Of a stretch of DNA of 64,000 nt, positions 42,968 to 51,798 are shown one piece after another (position 1 is the first letter of the stretch; the number at the start of each line of letters is the position of its first letter). The notes below the pieces were generated by a model, which searched no databases, was not told where the DNA came from, and saw only the letters and a list, made by a program, of their open reading frames with translations. The position numbers and the translations under genes were made by a program. The DNA is taken from the NCBI GenBank assembly GCA_023433505.1, contig JAEZCO010000091.1, forward strand, positions 1 through 64,000. Reading direction: 5' to 3'. This stretch comes from Bacillota bacterium. Its GTDB lineage: Bacteria; Bacillota; Clostridia; Acetivibrionales; DTU013.

Positions 42968-45562
42968 TCACGCCGGTTTAATAAACAGTTCCTTGCCGTC
43001 AGAATCTACTGAGACCTGGGAATTGTCACCGATTGCGCCCCGGATAAGCAGCTTGCCTGTTTCAGTCTCAATGTGCCGCTGCAGGAAACGCTTGACGGGC
43101 CTTGCGCCATAAGCCGGCGAATAGGTTGACTCCGCTATGAACTGCTTTGCGGCTTCACTGACCACCAGCTTGATATTCCTGTCATCAAGACGCTTCTGGA
43201 TATCCTTGATGGACAGGTCGATGATTTTCACGATTTCTTCCTTTCGGAGGGGCTTGAACATAACAATTTCATCGATCCTGTTCAGGAATTCCGGCTTAAA
43301 GCCCCGGCGCAGCTCGTTCATGACCGCGTCCCTGGTTTCCTCCGTGATCTCGCCTTGTCTGTCAATGCCCTCCAGCAGATAATGGCTGCCGACATTCGAT
43401 GTCATAATGACAACCGTATTTTTAAAGTTCACCGTACGCCCCTGGCTGTCAGTGAGCCTTCCGTCGTCCAGCAACTGCAGTAGTACATTGAACACCTCTG
43501 CATGTGCTTTTTCTATTTCATCGAACAGCACAACGCTGTAAGGCTTTCTTCTTACCGCCTCCGTCAGTTGTCCGCCCTCCTCGTAGCCTACATACCCGGG
43601 AGGTGCTCCAATGAGTCTTGCCACTGTGTGCTTTTCCTGATACTCACTCATATCGATCCTTACTATATTTTCCTCACTGTCAAAGAGAGCTTCCGACAAA
43701 GCCTTTGCCAGCTCGGTTTTTCCCACGCCGGTGGGTCCAAGGAAAATAAAGGAGCCGATGGGCTTCCCCGGATCCTTGAGACCCGACCGTGCTCTCAGGA
43801 CAGCGTCAGATACGGCAGTTACCGCTTCATCCTGGCCGATTACCCTGTTGTGAAGAATTTCTTCCAGATTGAGAAGCTTCTCACGTTCGTTCTCCACCAG
43901 CCGTGTTACAGGTATACCGGTCCACTTGGAGACAATTTCGGCGATTTCATCTTCCGTGACCTCTTCCTTCAGAAGCTGCTTACCGTCGTAGGATTCCTGG
44001 AGCCGCATCTCTTCCTCAAGCCCCCGCTCAAGCTCCGGCAGCTTTCCATGCTTCAGGACGGCAAGCTCATTCAGGTCGTATCTGCGTTCGGCTTCCTCTA
44101 TACTTCTCTTAATGTCTTCAATCTGCTGCTTCAACGCCTTCACTTTCCCGATATTCTTCTTTTCATTTTCCCACTGGGCCTTCATCACATTTGCCTGCTC
44201 TTTCAGGGCCGCAATATCCTTTTCCAGTGTTGCCAGCCTTTCAAGGGAGTTTCTGTCCGTTTCCCTGATCAACGCCTGCTTTTCTATTTCAAGCTGCATG
44301 ACCCTTCTGCTTGTTTCATCAAGCTCCGCCGGCATGCTGTCGATTTCAGTCCTGATCATAGAGGCAGCTTCATCCATCAGGTCGATGGCCTTATCCGGCA
44401 GAAACCTGTCGCTGATGTACCTATTGGAGAGCACTGCACATGCGATAATTGCGTTATCGGTAATGCGGACGCCGTGATGGATTTCAAATTTTTCCTTTAA
44501 GCCGCGCAGAATGGATATGGTATCCTCTACGGTAGGCTGGTCCACCATTACAGGCTGGAATCTTAGCTCCAGAGCCGCGTCCTTTTCGATATATTTCCGG
44601 TACTCGTCAAGGGTGGTGGCGCCTATGCAATGCAGCTCTCCTCTGGCCAGCATGGGCTTCAATATGTTGCCCGCATCCATTGCCCCTTCCGCTTTGCCCG
44701 CACCTACAATGTTATGAAGCTCGTCAATAAAGAGTACGATTTTCCCCTGGGACTTTTCCACTTCCTTCAGGACCGCCTTCAAACGCTCCTCAAATTCGCC
44801 CCGGTACTTGGCTCCGGCAATAAGGGAGCCCATATCCAGCGCAAATAGGGTCTTCTCCTTCAAGCCTTCCGGCACATCCCCCTTCAGGATTCTCTGGGCA
44901 AGACCTTCCACGACGGCTGTCTTTCCTACGCCGGGCTCACCGATCAGGACAGGATTGTTTTTTGTCCTTCTGGACAAAATCCGGATCACGCGCCGGATTT
45001 CCGAATCCCTTCCGATGACCGGGTCAAGCCTGCCTTTCCTGGCCAGGTCCACAAGGTCCCTTCCAAATCTGGCAAGAGCCTCATACGTCTCTTCCGGATT
45101 TTTGGAGGTAATTCTCTGGTTGCTCCTTACTTTTCCCAATGCCGAAAGAAACTTTTCCCTGTTAATCCCATGGCGCTTAAAAACGCCCTCCGACGGCGTG
45201 TTTCTCTCTCGTAAAAGCGCAAGGTATAGATGCTCGACGCTGACGTATTCGTCTTTGAATTTTTTTGCTTCATCCTCGGCATGCAGGATAATCTCATTAA
45301 GCCGCCTGGAGGCATAAAGGCTGGAGGCCCCTGTGCCATACACCGAAGGGATTTTCTCCATTTCCTTTTCTAGATCACGGACCACCTGGTCAGGATTTCC
45401 CTCCATAAAGGTGATGAGCTTTGGAATCAAGCCATCCTCCTGAACAAGCAGCGCCATATGCAGGTGCTCGCCGTCCACCTGCTGGTGATTCATTCTCAGG
45501 GCCGTCTCCTGAGCGGCTCCTACAGCTTCCTGCGCTTTTTCGGTCAATTTATCAAAATTCAT
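42968..45562 (-). CDS. clpB: ATP-dependent chaperone ClpB
   Basis: The 864-residue disaggregase has the N-terminal double Clp domain, AAA1 with Walker A GEPGVGKT near residue 205, the long coiled-coil middle domain (about 405-525) and AAA2 with GPTGVGKT near 605. The length and middle domain separate it from ClpC and ClpA. Its ATG overlaps the cbpA stop (TAATG), so it is translationally coupled to the DnaJ-like gene. A CtsR-type operator lies upstream of the pair. Confidence 0.97.
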   Translation of the reverse strand: MNFDKLTEKAQEAVGAAQETALRMNHQQVDGEHLHMALLVQEDGLIPKLITFMEGNPDQVVRDLEKEMEKIPSVYGTGASSLYASRRLNEIILHAEDEAKKFKDEYVSVEHLYLALLRERNTPSEGVFKRHGINREKFLSALGKVRSNQRITSKNPEETYEALARFGRDLVDLARKGRLDPVIGRDSEIRRVIRILSRRTKNNPVLIGEPGVGKTAVVEGLAQRILKGDVPEGLKEKTLFALDMGSLIAGAKYRGEFEERLKAVLKEVEKSQGKIVLFIDELHNIVGAGKAEGAMDAGNILKPMLARGELHCIGATTLDEYRKYIEKDAALELRFQPVMVDQPTVEDTISILRGLKEKFEIHHGVRITDNAIIACAVLSNRYISDRFLPDKAIDLMDEAASMIRTEIDSMPAELDETSRRVMQLEIEKQALIRETDRNSLERLATLEKDIAALKEQANVMKAQWENEKKNIGKVKALKQQIEDIKRSIEEAERRYDLNELAVLKHGKLPELERGLEEEMRLQESYDGKQLLKEEVTEDEIAEIVSKWTGIPVTRLVENEREKLLNLEEILHNRVIGQDEAVTAVSDAVLRARSGLKDPGKPIGSFIFLGPTGVGKTELAKALSEALFDSEENIVRIDMSEYQEKHTVARLIGAPPGYVGYEEGGQLTEAVRRKPYSVVLFDEIEKAHAEVFNVLLQLLDDGRLTDSQGRTVNFKNTVVIMTSNVGSHYLLEGIDRQGEITEETRDAVMNELRRGFKPEFLNRIDEIVMFKPLRKEEIVKIIDLSIKDIQKRLDDRNIKLVVSEAAKQFIAESTYSPAYGARPVKRFLQRHIETETGKLLIRGAIGDNSQVSVDSDGKELFIKPA

Positions 45563-46521
45563 TAATGTTCAACCCCCTTCTTACCGGTATTTCCCATGGA
45601 AACCTGCCTCAGCTTTTCGTACAATTCCTTCTGTTCCTTACTCAATACCGCCGGATTCACAATTTTCACCCGGATATACAAATCCCCCCTGGTATTGTGC
45701 CTGTCTTTATAGCCTCTGCCTGCCACCCGGATCCGGTTGTCGGTCTGGATTCCTGCAGGTACCGTGACCACGATTTTTCCGTCAAGGGTATTAAAATGTA
45801 CTTCCACACCTAAAGCCGCCTCCCATGGAAGCAGCTCCAGCGCGGCCAGCAGATTCATTCCGTCGATCTCGAAAACCGTGCCGCTTTTAAAATTCACTTT
45901 TAAATACAGGTCGCCGTTTCTCCCGCCGTTCATGCCGGGACTGCCCTGGCCCGCCAGCTTGATTTTTTCCCCCTGCTTTATGCCCGGAGGTATCTTGAAG
46001 GTGATGGTCCGCTCACCCGATTCCGTCCTGAGGCTGATCTTCTTCTCCGTCCCCGAAAAGCCTTCCTCCGGGGTAATTTCTATACCGGCCTCACTGTCCT
46101 CCCCGTTCATGGCATAGTTTTGCGAAAAACGTCCGCCTCTTCCCGGAGCTCTTCCGAACAGATCGTTGGTATCAAATCCGCCGCCGAAAAACATATTAAA
46201 AAAGTCGCTGAAGCCGCTATTACCGCCCGAGCTGTGCTCATACCTGACATTATTTCCGAAACCGTACTGGGACGGGTCAAAGTTGTAGCCATTGCTGAAT
46301 TGAGGGTCATTGCCGAATTGGTCGTATTTTTTCCGCTTTTCCTCATCGCCCAGCACCTCGTAAGCTTCATTGGCCTCTTTAAATTTGTCCTCCGCTTTTT
46401 TATCCCCCGGATGCGCGTCCGGATGATATTTTTTTGCCAGCTTCCGGTAAGCTTTTTTTATTTCATCCTGGCTGGCTTTTTTGTCCACGCCCAGCGTTTG
46501 ATAATAATCCTTGTATTGCAT
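45562..46521 (-). CDS. cbpA: DnaJ-like co-chaperone, CbpA type
   Basis: The 319-residue protein has an N-terminal J domain (YYQTLGVDKKASQDEIKKAY and KKYHPDAHPG with the HPD motif), a Gly/Phe-rich linker and two C-terminal beta domains (FKIPPGIKQGEKIKLAGQG). It lacks the four-CxxCxGxG zinc domain of DnaJ, so it is CbpA-type. It should deliver substrates to DnaK. The ATG at 46521 follows GAGGTGG. Coupled to clpB. Confidence 0.92.
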   Translation of the reverse strand: MQYKDYYQTLGVDKKASQDEIKKAYRKLAKKYHPDAHPGDKKAEDKFKEANEAYEVLGDEEKRKKYDQFGNDPQFSNGYNFDPSQYGFGNNVRYEHSSGGNSGFSDFFNMFFGGGFDTNDLFGRAPGRGGRFSQNYAMNGEDSEAGIEITPEEGFSGTEKKISLRTESGERTITFKIPPGIKQGEKIKLAGQGSPGMNGGRNGDLYLKVNFKSGTVFEIDGMNLLAALELLPWEAALGVEVHFNTLDGKIVVTVPAGIQTDNRIRVAGRGYKDRHNTRGDLYIRVKIVNPAVLSKEQKELYEKLRQVSMGNTGKKGVEH

Positions 46522-46619
46522 CGCAAACCACCTCTTACTAATTACCCGATTCAATTTGGCTATCGTGTTATTTTATGAAAATGCCTCCAGTCTTACTCAG
46601 CAAATATAAACTTGCTGAC

Positions 46620-46636
46620 TTTGACTTTCCTTGACC
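46620..46636 (-). promoter_or_regulatory. CtsR operator of the cbpA-clpB operon
   Basis: On the minus strand GGTCAAG-GAA-AGTCAAA matches the CtsR heptad-repeat consensus (RGTCAAA-NAN-RGTCAAA) at 13 of 14 fixed positions. It starts about 10 bases after the -10 box, where a bound repressor would block transcription. No ctsR gene is in the window. Confidence 0.82.
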
Positions 46637-46645
46637 TTATGATCA

Positions 46646-46673
46646 ATTATACTCCTTCCCTGGAAAAAATCAA
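46646..46673 (-). promoter_or_regulatory. Sigma-A promoter of cbpA-clpB
   Basis: On the minus strand TTGATT (46668-46673) and TATAAT (46646-46651) are 16 bases apart, with the CtsR operator immediately downstream. Confidence 0.75.
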
Positions 46674-46701
46674 GATGAATTTAAGCTGAAGGTCATAGAA
46701 A

Positions 46702-47000
46702 TTGCAGCTAAGCCCTCCCAAAGAAAAAACCGTCGTGATCTGCGATCAGGACGGAACTGGTGTGTACTTCGGACAACTGTTCAAAAGACGGACCGGAAAA
46801 TACTTTCATGACTTTGTCAACGAGGTCCGCATAGAAAATGCCCTTCGCTTTCTCCGTGAAGGGCATTTAAGCATGAACGAAATTTCCTGCCGGGGCCATT
46901 ATGACCTTTGCGAATACCTGGAAAGGCCTGGGATGTACTGCAATCATATTTATATCTGTTATTGCATGAATAGACCAAGAATTATCCCAAGCAGCTTCTG
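46702..47000 (+). pseudogene. Remnant of an AraC-type helix-turn-helix gene
   Basis: The frame encodes YFGQLFKRRTGKYFHDFVNE and VRIENALRFLREGHLSMNEI, clearly the second helix-turn-helix unit of an AraC/YesN regulator. It then loses similarity, and no start or DNA-binding first half is present. It lies just upstream of an intact AraC-family gene, so it is a decayed fragment rather than a separate product. Confidence 0.65.
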
Positions 47001-47090
47001 TCTTGAACTATTTATTGCTGACTTGTTAAATCCGCAAGCAATATCTGTTATAATAAAAGCAATACATGAACATTTTAACAGGAGAATCCC

Positions 47091-47921
47091 ATGCGGAAAA
47101 TGATTTTTCCAATGATCACGGAGGACATCAAAAAGCTTCCATTCTATGTGACCAGCGTCGGCTCCATCAACAACCAGGAGCCGGTCGCCCGTCCCGAAGG
47201 CTATCCTTCGCATCACCTTTTATATACCGTCTCCGGTAAGGGCAAACTGATCATCGGAGGCAGTGAGTTTATCATCGCCGAAAATATGGGCTTTTTTTTC
47301 TATCCTGAGGTCCCTCATGTATACGATTCCCTTGCCGGCGCTTGGAGCACCTGTTGGGTAACCTTTGACGGCCATGGAATGCAAAGGCTTTTGAACATGA
47401 TGAAGCTCGACAGGCACAAGGTGTTTACCATCACCGACTTCGAACTGCTGGATAAACTGCATATGGAAATATACGGTGCGGCTTCTGCGGATTACCCATC
47501 CAAAGGCTATGAGTGCTCCTGCAGCCTTTATAAATTTTTGCTGGAGCTGCGGAATTGTACAACCCTGTGGGACTCGGAACAAAAGTCCGGAAATTATAAG
47601 AAGCTGCAGCCGCTGACGGCTTTTATCGAAAAAAATTATATGCTGCCGCTGTCTCTTGAAGATATGTCCCGGGTCATTGGAGCTTCGCCCCAGCATGTAT
47701 GCCGTATTTTCAGGCAAACCTTGAACATGCGGCCTTTTGAGTATATCACAAGAGTCAGGCTTCAAAGGGCAAAGGAAATCCTTGCGGGACAGGACACTCC
47801 TCAATTGGCCAAAGTCGCATCCCTCACAGGCTTCAACGATACAAGCTATTTTTGCGCTGTTTTCAAAGAATACGAAGGGATGACGCCGGTTGAATTCCGA
47901 AAAATGCATAAGGATGTGTAG
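47091..47921 (+). CDS. AraC-family transcriptional regulator
   Basis: The 276-residue protein has an N-terminal cupin sensor domain (HHLLYTVSGKGKLIIGG, FFFYPEVPHVYDS) and a C-terminal double helix-turn-helix (LSLEDMSRVIGASPQHVCRI, then VRLQRAKEILAGQD and FNDTSYFCAVFKEYEGMTP). Such regulators usually sense a sugar. No sugar operon is adjacent on the same strand. AGGAG lies 7 bases before the ATG. Confidence 0.92.
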   Translation: MRKMIFPMITEDIKKLPFYVTSVGSINNQEPVARPEGYPSHHLLYTVSGKGKLIIGGSEFIIAENMGFFFYPEVPHVYDSLAGAWSTCWVTFDGHGMQRLLNMMKLDRHKVFTITDFELLDKLHMEIYGAASADYPSKGYECSCSLYKFLLELRNCTTLWDSEQKSGNYKKLQPLTAFIEKNYMLPLSLEDMSRVIGASPQHVCRIFRQTLNMRPFEYITRVRLQRAKEILAGQDTPQLAKVASLTGFNDTSYFCAVFKEYEGMTPVEFRKMHKDV

Positions 47922-47983
47922 CAGGTAAACTTCCTGGAGAGAACAGCATCCGGTAATTGCATGCTGCCGGAGGGCAAAAGTAA

Positions 47984-48002
47984 GGGCGATCTTTGACCGC
48001 CC
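47984..48002. repeat. Short palindrome between convergent genes
   Basis: GGGCGATCTTTGACCGCCC forms an imperfect hairpin related to the GGGCGACC family at 23963 and 42751. It lies between the convergent araC-type and PP2C-LysM genes. Confidence 0.45.
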
Positions 48003-48045
48003 GCAATTGCATTGCTATTGAACTATGTTTCATGCCCCATGCCGG

Positions 48046-49359
48046 TTACTGGTTTTCAGGAGGAATTTTCAATTCCTGGTCGACGGTGATCTTATTGGGG
48101 TCCGTTATGCCGTTTGCCTGCATGATCAGCTTATATTTCCCCTCGTCACCGTAAAACTTTTTGCTGATTTTCATAAGACTGTCCCCGGACTTTACCGTAT
48201 AGGTGGTATTATCTCCGACAGTATCCCCTTCACCGCCATCCGGTGTAACTCCTTCAAGGGAAGTGCTGCTTTCCGTTTGCAGCGTCTCCGTGGGGTCAGT
48301 GGGTAATGTATCGTCAGCAGTCGATTTTCCGGGCTGAGAACCTTCTGTTGTATTTTGCGCCAACACATCCTTGTCCGGGTCCCTTAGCTTCATCCAAAGA
48401 GTAAAGGCTCCAAAAAGAACGGCTGCAATGACAGCTACAACAATAAAGGTGGTTACCAGCTTGGACATGTCCAAGCTTTTTGTTTTCGCGATTCTCGTAT
48501 ACCGGGCGGGAGCTGTCCGTATCCTTCGGATTGCACTGCTTCCGGCAGTACTCAGCGGCGCTTCCTCCTCGTTGGCTTGCTCTACCCTTACCAGGATAGC
48601 GCTCACGCTATCTTCACATCCGCTTTCCACCGCTTCCCTTATCAACTGGCTTGCTGCGGCATCGGGTTCTCCCGTATCGGTAATGATCTCAAAAACCATT
48701 TCTTCGCCCAAAGCATCAATCAGGCTGCTGCTGCAAAGAAGGTATTCGTTTCCCTGCTTGGCTGGGAAAATGTCAGACTTTTTAACCTGCAGATTGTCCA
48801 TAACGGAATTTTTCTGCTGGCCTGTAAGCATTTCTGCCTGCTCATTATTGATGATGCCCATTTTCAAAAGCCTGTCGGTCCTTCGGTTGTCATAAATCAT
48901 CGGCTTGATAATATCGGCTTCGACCTTGTATATCCTGCAATTGCCCAAATTTACGGCAGCGATATTGCCCCCGTCTATAAGCAAGCCGGCAAATGCCGTA
49001 TTATGAGGACTGTCGGATTGTTCACCCAGAGACATGCTATAGAGCAGATTATTGGCCTGCTGGACATTATCGGTCATTTCATCCAGCTTTACCTGGATAT
49101 CCTTGGTACTGCCTGCGGCTTTTCTGTGAAATTTTTTCAATTCATCGGTAATGGATATCCTTGTGTCCGCATCCATATCCATACCGTCCGAAAGGGCGAA
49201 TATAAAGAGCTTGCCGCTGGCTTCCAGAGAGATTTGCGTGTGGTCGATCCCCTGTGGCTGCAGAAACTTCCCGTTTGCATAGATTCTGTTCTCATTCACC
49301 ACCCGGTCCGAACCAATATGGGTGACGGCAGAGCAGCTGATCTTTATAGTGTTTTCCAT
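48046..49359 (-). CDS. PP2C-like domain, membrane helix and extracellular LysM protein
   Basis: The 437-residue protein joins a cytoplasmic PP2C-fold domain (residues about 5-260), one membrane helix (301-323), an acidic Ser/Thr-rich linker, and a LysM domain (about 387-432, YTVKSGDSLMKISKKFYG). The PP2C metal sites are partly lost: NEN at 22-24 where NED is usual, SSS at 210-212 where SDG is usual. The DG at 58-59 and the Asp at 250 remain. It may be a pseudophosphatase that senses or binds cell wall. GGGGGG precedes the ATG. Confidence 0.82.
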   Translation of the reverse strand: MENTIKISCSAVTHIGSDRVVNENRIYANGKFLQPQGIDHTQISLEASGKLFIFALSDGMDMDADTRISITDELKKFHRKAAGSTKDIQVKLDEMTDNVQQANNLLYSMSLGEQSDSPHNTAFAGLLIDGGNIAAVNLGNCRIYKVEADIIKPMIYDNRRTDRLLKMGIINNEQAEMLTGQQKNSVMDNLQVKKSDIFPAKQGNEYLLCSSSLIDALGEEMVFEIITDTGEPDAAASQLIREAVESGCEDSVSAILVRVEQANEEEAPLSTAGSSAIRRIRTAPARYTRIAKTKSLDMSKLVTTFIVVAVIAAVLFGAFTLWMKLRDPDKDVLAQNTTEGSQPGKSTADDTLPTDPTETLQTESSTSLEGVTPDGGEGDTVGDNTTYTVKSGDSLMKISKKFYGDEGKYKLIMQANGITDPNKITVDQELKIPPENQ

Positions 49360-49510
49360 ACATACCCCCCTTTATCCTTTGTAAAATACGATAATTTGTC
49401 TGTTTTTAGCGATGTGGATGCTTATATAATACCATATATATCCTATACATTCAACAGACGTATTGCATAGCAAACAAGTTCCGGAGGGGGCAAAAATCAG
49501 AAGAATTTTT

Positions 49511-50473
49511 TCAGACTTTTTTATGGATGGTCAAACACTGGATAAACAGATTTCCGTTTTTGTTCATAAGCTCTACGGATATGTCGTCATAAAAGCCGCA
49601 AAAGAGGCAAAAGCTTTCATAAGGCTCCGACGGCACCAGCCTGCCTTTGGCTAAATTCCTCCGCAGCACCGGCTGGATACGCTTGTTGACATATTTTTTA
49701 AATTCGTTGAGACTGCTGTCGTCCAGACCGTCCAGTCCCACGAAGCCGGGCATGACCACCATCTCATATGCCTTTTTATAATCCTGCTCCCATAAATATT
49801 GAAGAAATGCAACCGCCCGGTTAAAACTCAAATAAGGCATCCGAACCTCAAACGGGCTGCTTTGATAGGTATTTCCGTCCCACTTGTAGCAGCAGCTTTT
49901 CCGCATATGGTATCCCGCTTCTTCAAAAGCAAGGATTTCTTTGGCTTCCATCGTCCCGCTGTCGGAAATTATCTCGAATACCCCGTCCTTATCCACATCC
50001 GCCACTTCAATGCTTCCATGATAGCTTGGTTCTTCGTTTTTCCAGACAGACACCGGCTCTCCGTTGATCCAATCAAAAACATTGACCGTAATGTAATGTC
50101 CCGTCCCCTGCGACAGGGAAAGCACCAATTCGGGACGTCCGTCATTATCCGTATCCACCGCTGCGGCATTGTCAAATATCCCATTGTGCACATCCCGTTT
50201 TCCGGCCTCCGCCAGCAGCATCACATGCCGGAACTCTTCACCCTCCGGTTTCAGCCAGACAACCAATGTCTCCGGAGGAAAGGGTATCAGCTGCGTAAAG
50301 CCGACAACAGCTTCCTCCAGGCCGTCTCCGTCAAAATCCTCTTTAAAGACAAAATCGATGATTGCCCTGGCAGGTATAATTTTTTTTAAATATCCGGTCA
50401 TTCCGGACCCGTTCTTTTTTTTCCTGTTTGTCTTAACCGGAAATGGTTCATCCGGCTTTTTTTCATTGCTCAT
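49511..50473 (-). CDS. FG-GAP/VCBS-like repeat protein
   Basis: The 320-residue protein contains three calcium-loop-like repeats (DFDGDGLEEAVVG, DTDNDGRPELVLS, DVDKDGVFEIISD), typical of FG-GAP or VCBS beta-propeller blades. The N-terminus is Lys/Pro-rich with no signal peptide or membrane helix, so its location is unclear. The C-terminal 100 residues resemble nothing I recognise. GGGAG lies 9 bases upstream of the ATG. It stands next to the PP2C-LysM gene on the same strand. Confidence 0.7.
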   Translation of the reverse strand: MSNEKKPDEPFPVKTNRKKKNGSGMTGYLKKIIPARAIIDFVFKEDFDGDGLEEAVVGFTQLIPFPPETLVVWLKPEGEEFRHVMLLAEAGKRDVHNGIFDNAAAVDTDNDGRPELVLSLSQGTGHYITVNVFDWINGEPVSVWKNEEPSYHGSIEVADVDKDGVFEIISDSGTMEAKEILAFEEAGYHMRKSCCYKWDGNTYQSSPFEVRMPYLSFNRAVAFLQYLWEQDYKKAYEMVVMPGFVGLDGLDDSSLNEFKKYVNKRIQPVLRRNLAKGRLVPSEPYESFCLFCGFYDDISVELMNKNGNLFIQCLTIHKKV

Positions 50474-50592
50474 TGACAGCTGCTCCCTATTCGTCCGGCG
50501 TGAATTTCGTAGCTTCCAATTACAGTATATTCACGCAGGAAGCATACTGCCCCTTTGTTGGCAAAATTAAATGGCTTTCCGGCTAGCTTCCG

Positions 50593-50862
50593 TCAATTAT
50601 TAAAGAAATTAAAAGTTTTATAAATTTCTTCCGCATCCGCCGATGAAAAAAACCTGGACAGATGCTCCATGGATGCCTGGAGTATAAAATGCGTCACCCT
50701 GCCGTTTTGATTGTTTGCATCGGAAATACAGCAAATTGCAATAAGGTTCTTTTGGATGATCGTATGACACAGGGTTCCGTCATTCAGGACAAAATTCTTT
50801 GAAGCGCCTTTAAAGCCGCCTTCTAACCACATTCTGGACCAGCCTTTCAGCAATCTCCTCAC
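50593..50862 (-). CDS. Small hypothetical protein
   Basis: A possible 89-residue protein starting at a GTG (MRRLLKGWSRMWLEGG, with ICCISDANNQNGRVTHFILQ). I do not recognise it. It begins 34 bases after the XRE gene on the same strand; an AAAGGA sequence lies very close to the GTG, so the start is doubtful, and the ATG ten codons in is an alternative. The reading could be spurious. Confidence 0.4.
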   Translation of the reverse strand: MRRLLKGWSRMWLEGGFKGASKNFVLNDGTLCHTIIQKNLIAICCISDANNQNGRVTHFILQASMEHLSRFFSSADAEEIYKTFNFFNN

Positions 50863-50896
50863 ATTTCCTTTCCCTGATGTACTTTTAAATTGAAGC

Positions 50897-51130
50897 TTAC
50901 CATTGGTCTATATTGCGGGCAATTTCGGAGATCGACAGTCCCTCGGGCCCCAACAGCTCGTACAGCGGTACCTGAAGACCTGCCGCAAGCTTGTCCAGCA
51001 CAACGATGGAAGGATTGACCTTTCTTCCGTTTTCCAATTCATTGATGTATGCCTGTGAAAGACCACATCTGACAGAGAGCTGCTGCTGTGTCATCCTTTG
51101 CCTCAGCCGGGCGGTTCTGATTTTGTTCAT
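50897..51130 (-). CDS. Small XRE-family DNA-binding protein
   Basis: The 77-residue protein is a single Cro/CI-type helix-turn-helix (MTQQQLSVRCGLSQAYINEL, ENGRKVNPSIVVLDKLAAGL) with a short tail. GGAGG lies 8 bases before the ATG. It is divergent from another XRE gene at 51417, and the shared region holds a GTAAC-N5-GTTAC inverted repeat (51189-51203). Confidence 0.9.
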   Translation of the reverse strand: MNKIRTARLRQRMTQQQLSVRCGLSQAYINELENGRKVNPSIVVLDKLAAGLQVPLYELLGPEGLSISEIARNIDQW

Positions 51131-51188
51131 AACACATCCTCCTTTCTACCATTCTATACAACATTTTGCTACTTTACAAACTTTATTA

Positions 51189-51203
51189 GTAACCACTTGT
51201 TAC
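51189..51203. promoter_or_regulatory. Small inverted repeat between divergent XRE genes
   Basis: GTAAC and GTTAC are separated by CACTT. It lies just upstream of a possible TTTGTA/TATAGA promoter of the leftward XRE gene. A Cro/CI-type operator is possible, but five-base arms occur by chance often. Confidence 0.35.
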
Positions 51204-51416
51204 ATTTATAAGATTTTTTCTCCAATTTACTCCGTTTTTCTTATTTTAGCTTGAAAAATACAGGAATGGAAAATATAATGAAATATAGCTGACAGCGATA
51301 ATTTTTACGGTTCCGTTTCACACTGCAGTATGACCTTGGAAAATACTTTTATTGACGGAGTCATAGTTTACATTGGGTAGTATCAGGCGGGAATGCCTTA
51401 AAGGATGGAGCTCGAC

Positions 51417-51728
51417 ATGTATTTAGGCCATAATATTGAAAAATTTAGAAAAGCAAAGAAACTGACAACAGTCCAACTGGCAGCAATGGCAGGGGTGCGG
51501 CCCCAGTTCATCAGCCAGATCGAGAACGGAAAGCGCACGCCCAGCCTGAAAATTCTGCAGAAAATTTCTGAGGCGCTTGATACTACGACCTCAGAGCTTC
51601 TTGGCGAAGTGCCGCTCTATATTTCCGAAGACATGAAACGTCTGGTTGATGCCGCCGACGGTTTGAACAGCCAGCAGGTGGACGCCGTCATCAGCGTCGT
51701 CAAAGAAATCAACGGCAAATATAAATAG
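51417..51728 (+). CDS. XRE-family transcriptional regulator
   Basis: The 103-residue protein has a Cro/CI helix-turn-helix in its first 65 residues (TTVQLAAMAGVRPQFISQIE, NGKRTPSLKILQKISEALD) and a short helical tail. The ATG at 51417 is preferred to the in-frame ATG at 51405, because AAAGGATGGAG supplies the ribosome site for the second. It is followed by a membrane protein gene 70 bases later. Confidence 0.9.
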   Translation: MYLGHNIEKFRKAKKLTTVQLAAMAGVRPQFISQIENGKRTPSLKILQKISEALDTTTSELLGEVPLYISEDMKRLVDAADGLNSQQVDAVISVVKEINGKYK

Positions 51729-51798
51729 GCATGAATGCTTTAACTCCTTCATAAAAATAATAAACACCTGATTAATTTATTTCCGGATGTGAACCAGA

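Noticed and set aside
43502..44500. A 332-residue open frame opposite clpB
   Set aside because: No ribosome site or family features; it is an antisense shadow of the conserved ClpB coding region.
48046..49359. Reading the PP2C-LysM protein as a PASTA-kinase type regulator
   Set aside because: No kinase motifs or PASTA repeats are present; only a phosphatase-like fold and one LysM domain are visible.
50860..50899. A second frame reading KYIRERKCEEIAERL just before the small gene at 50593-50862
   Set aside because: It looks protein-like but has no start codon after the preceding stop and ends after 23 codons; a frameshift between it and the listed small gene cannot be shown.
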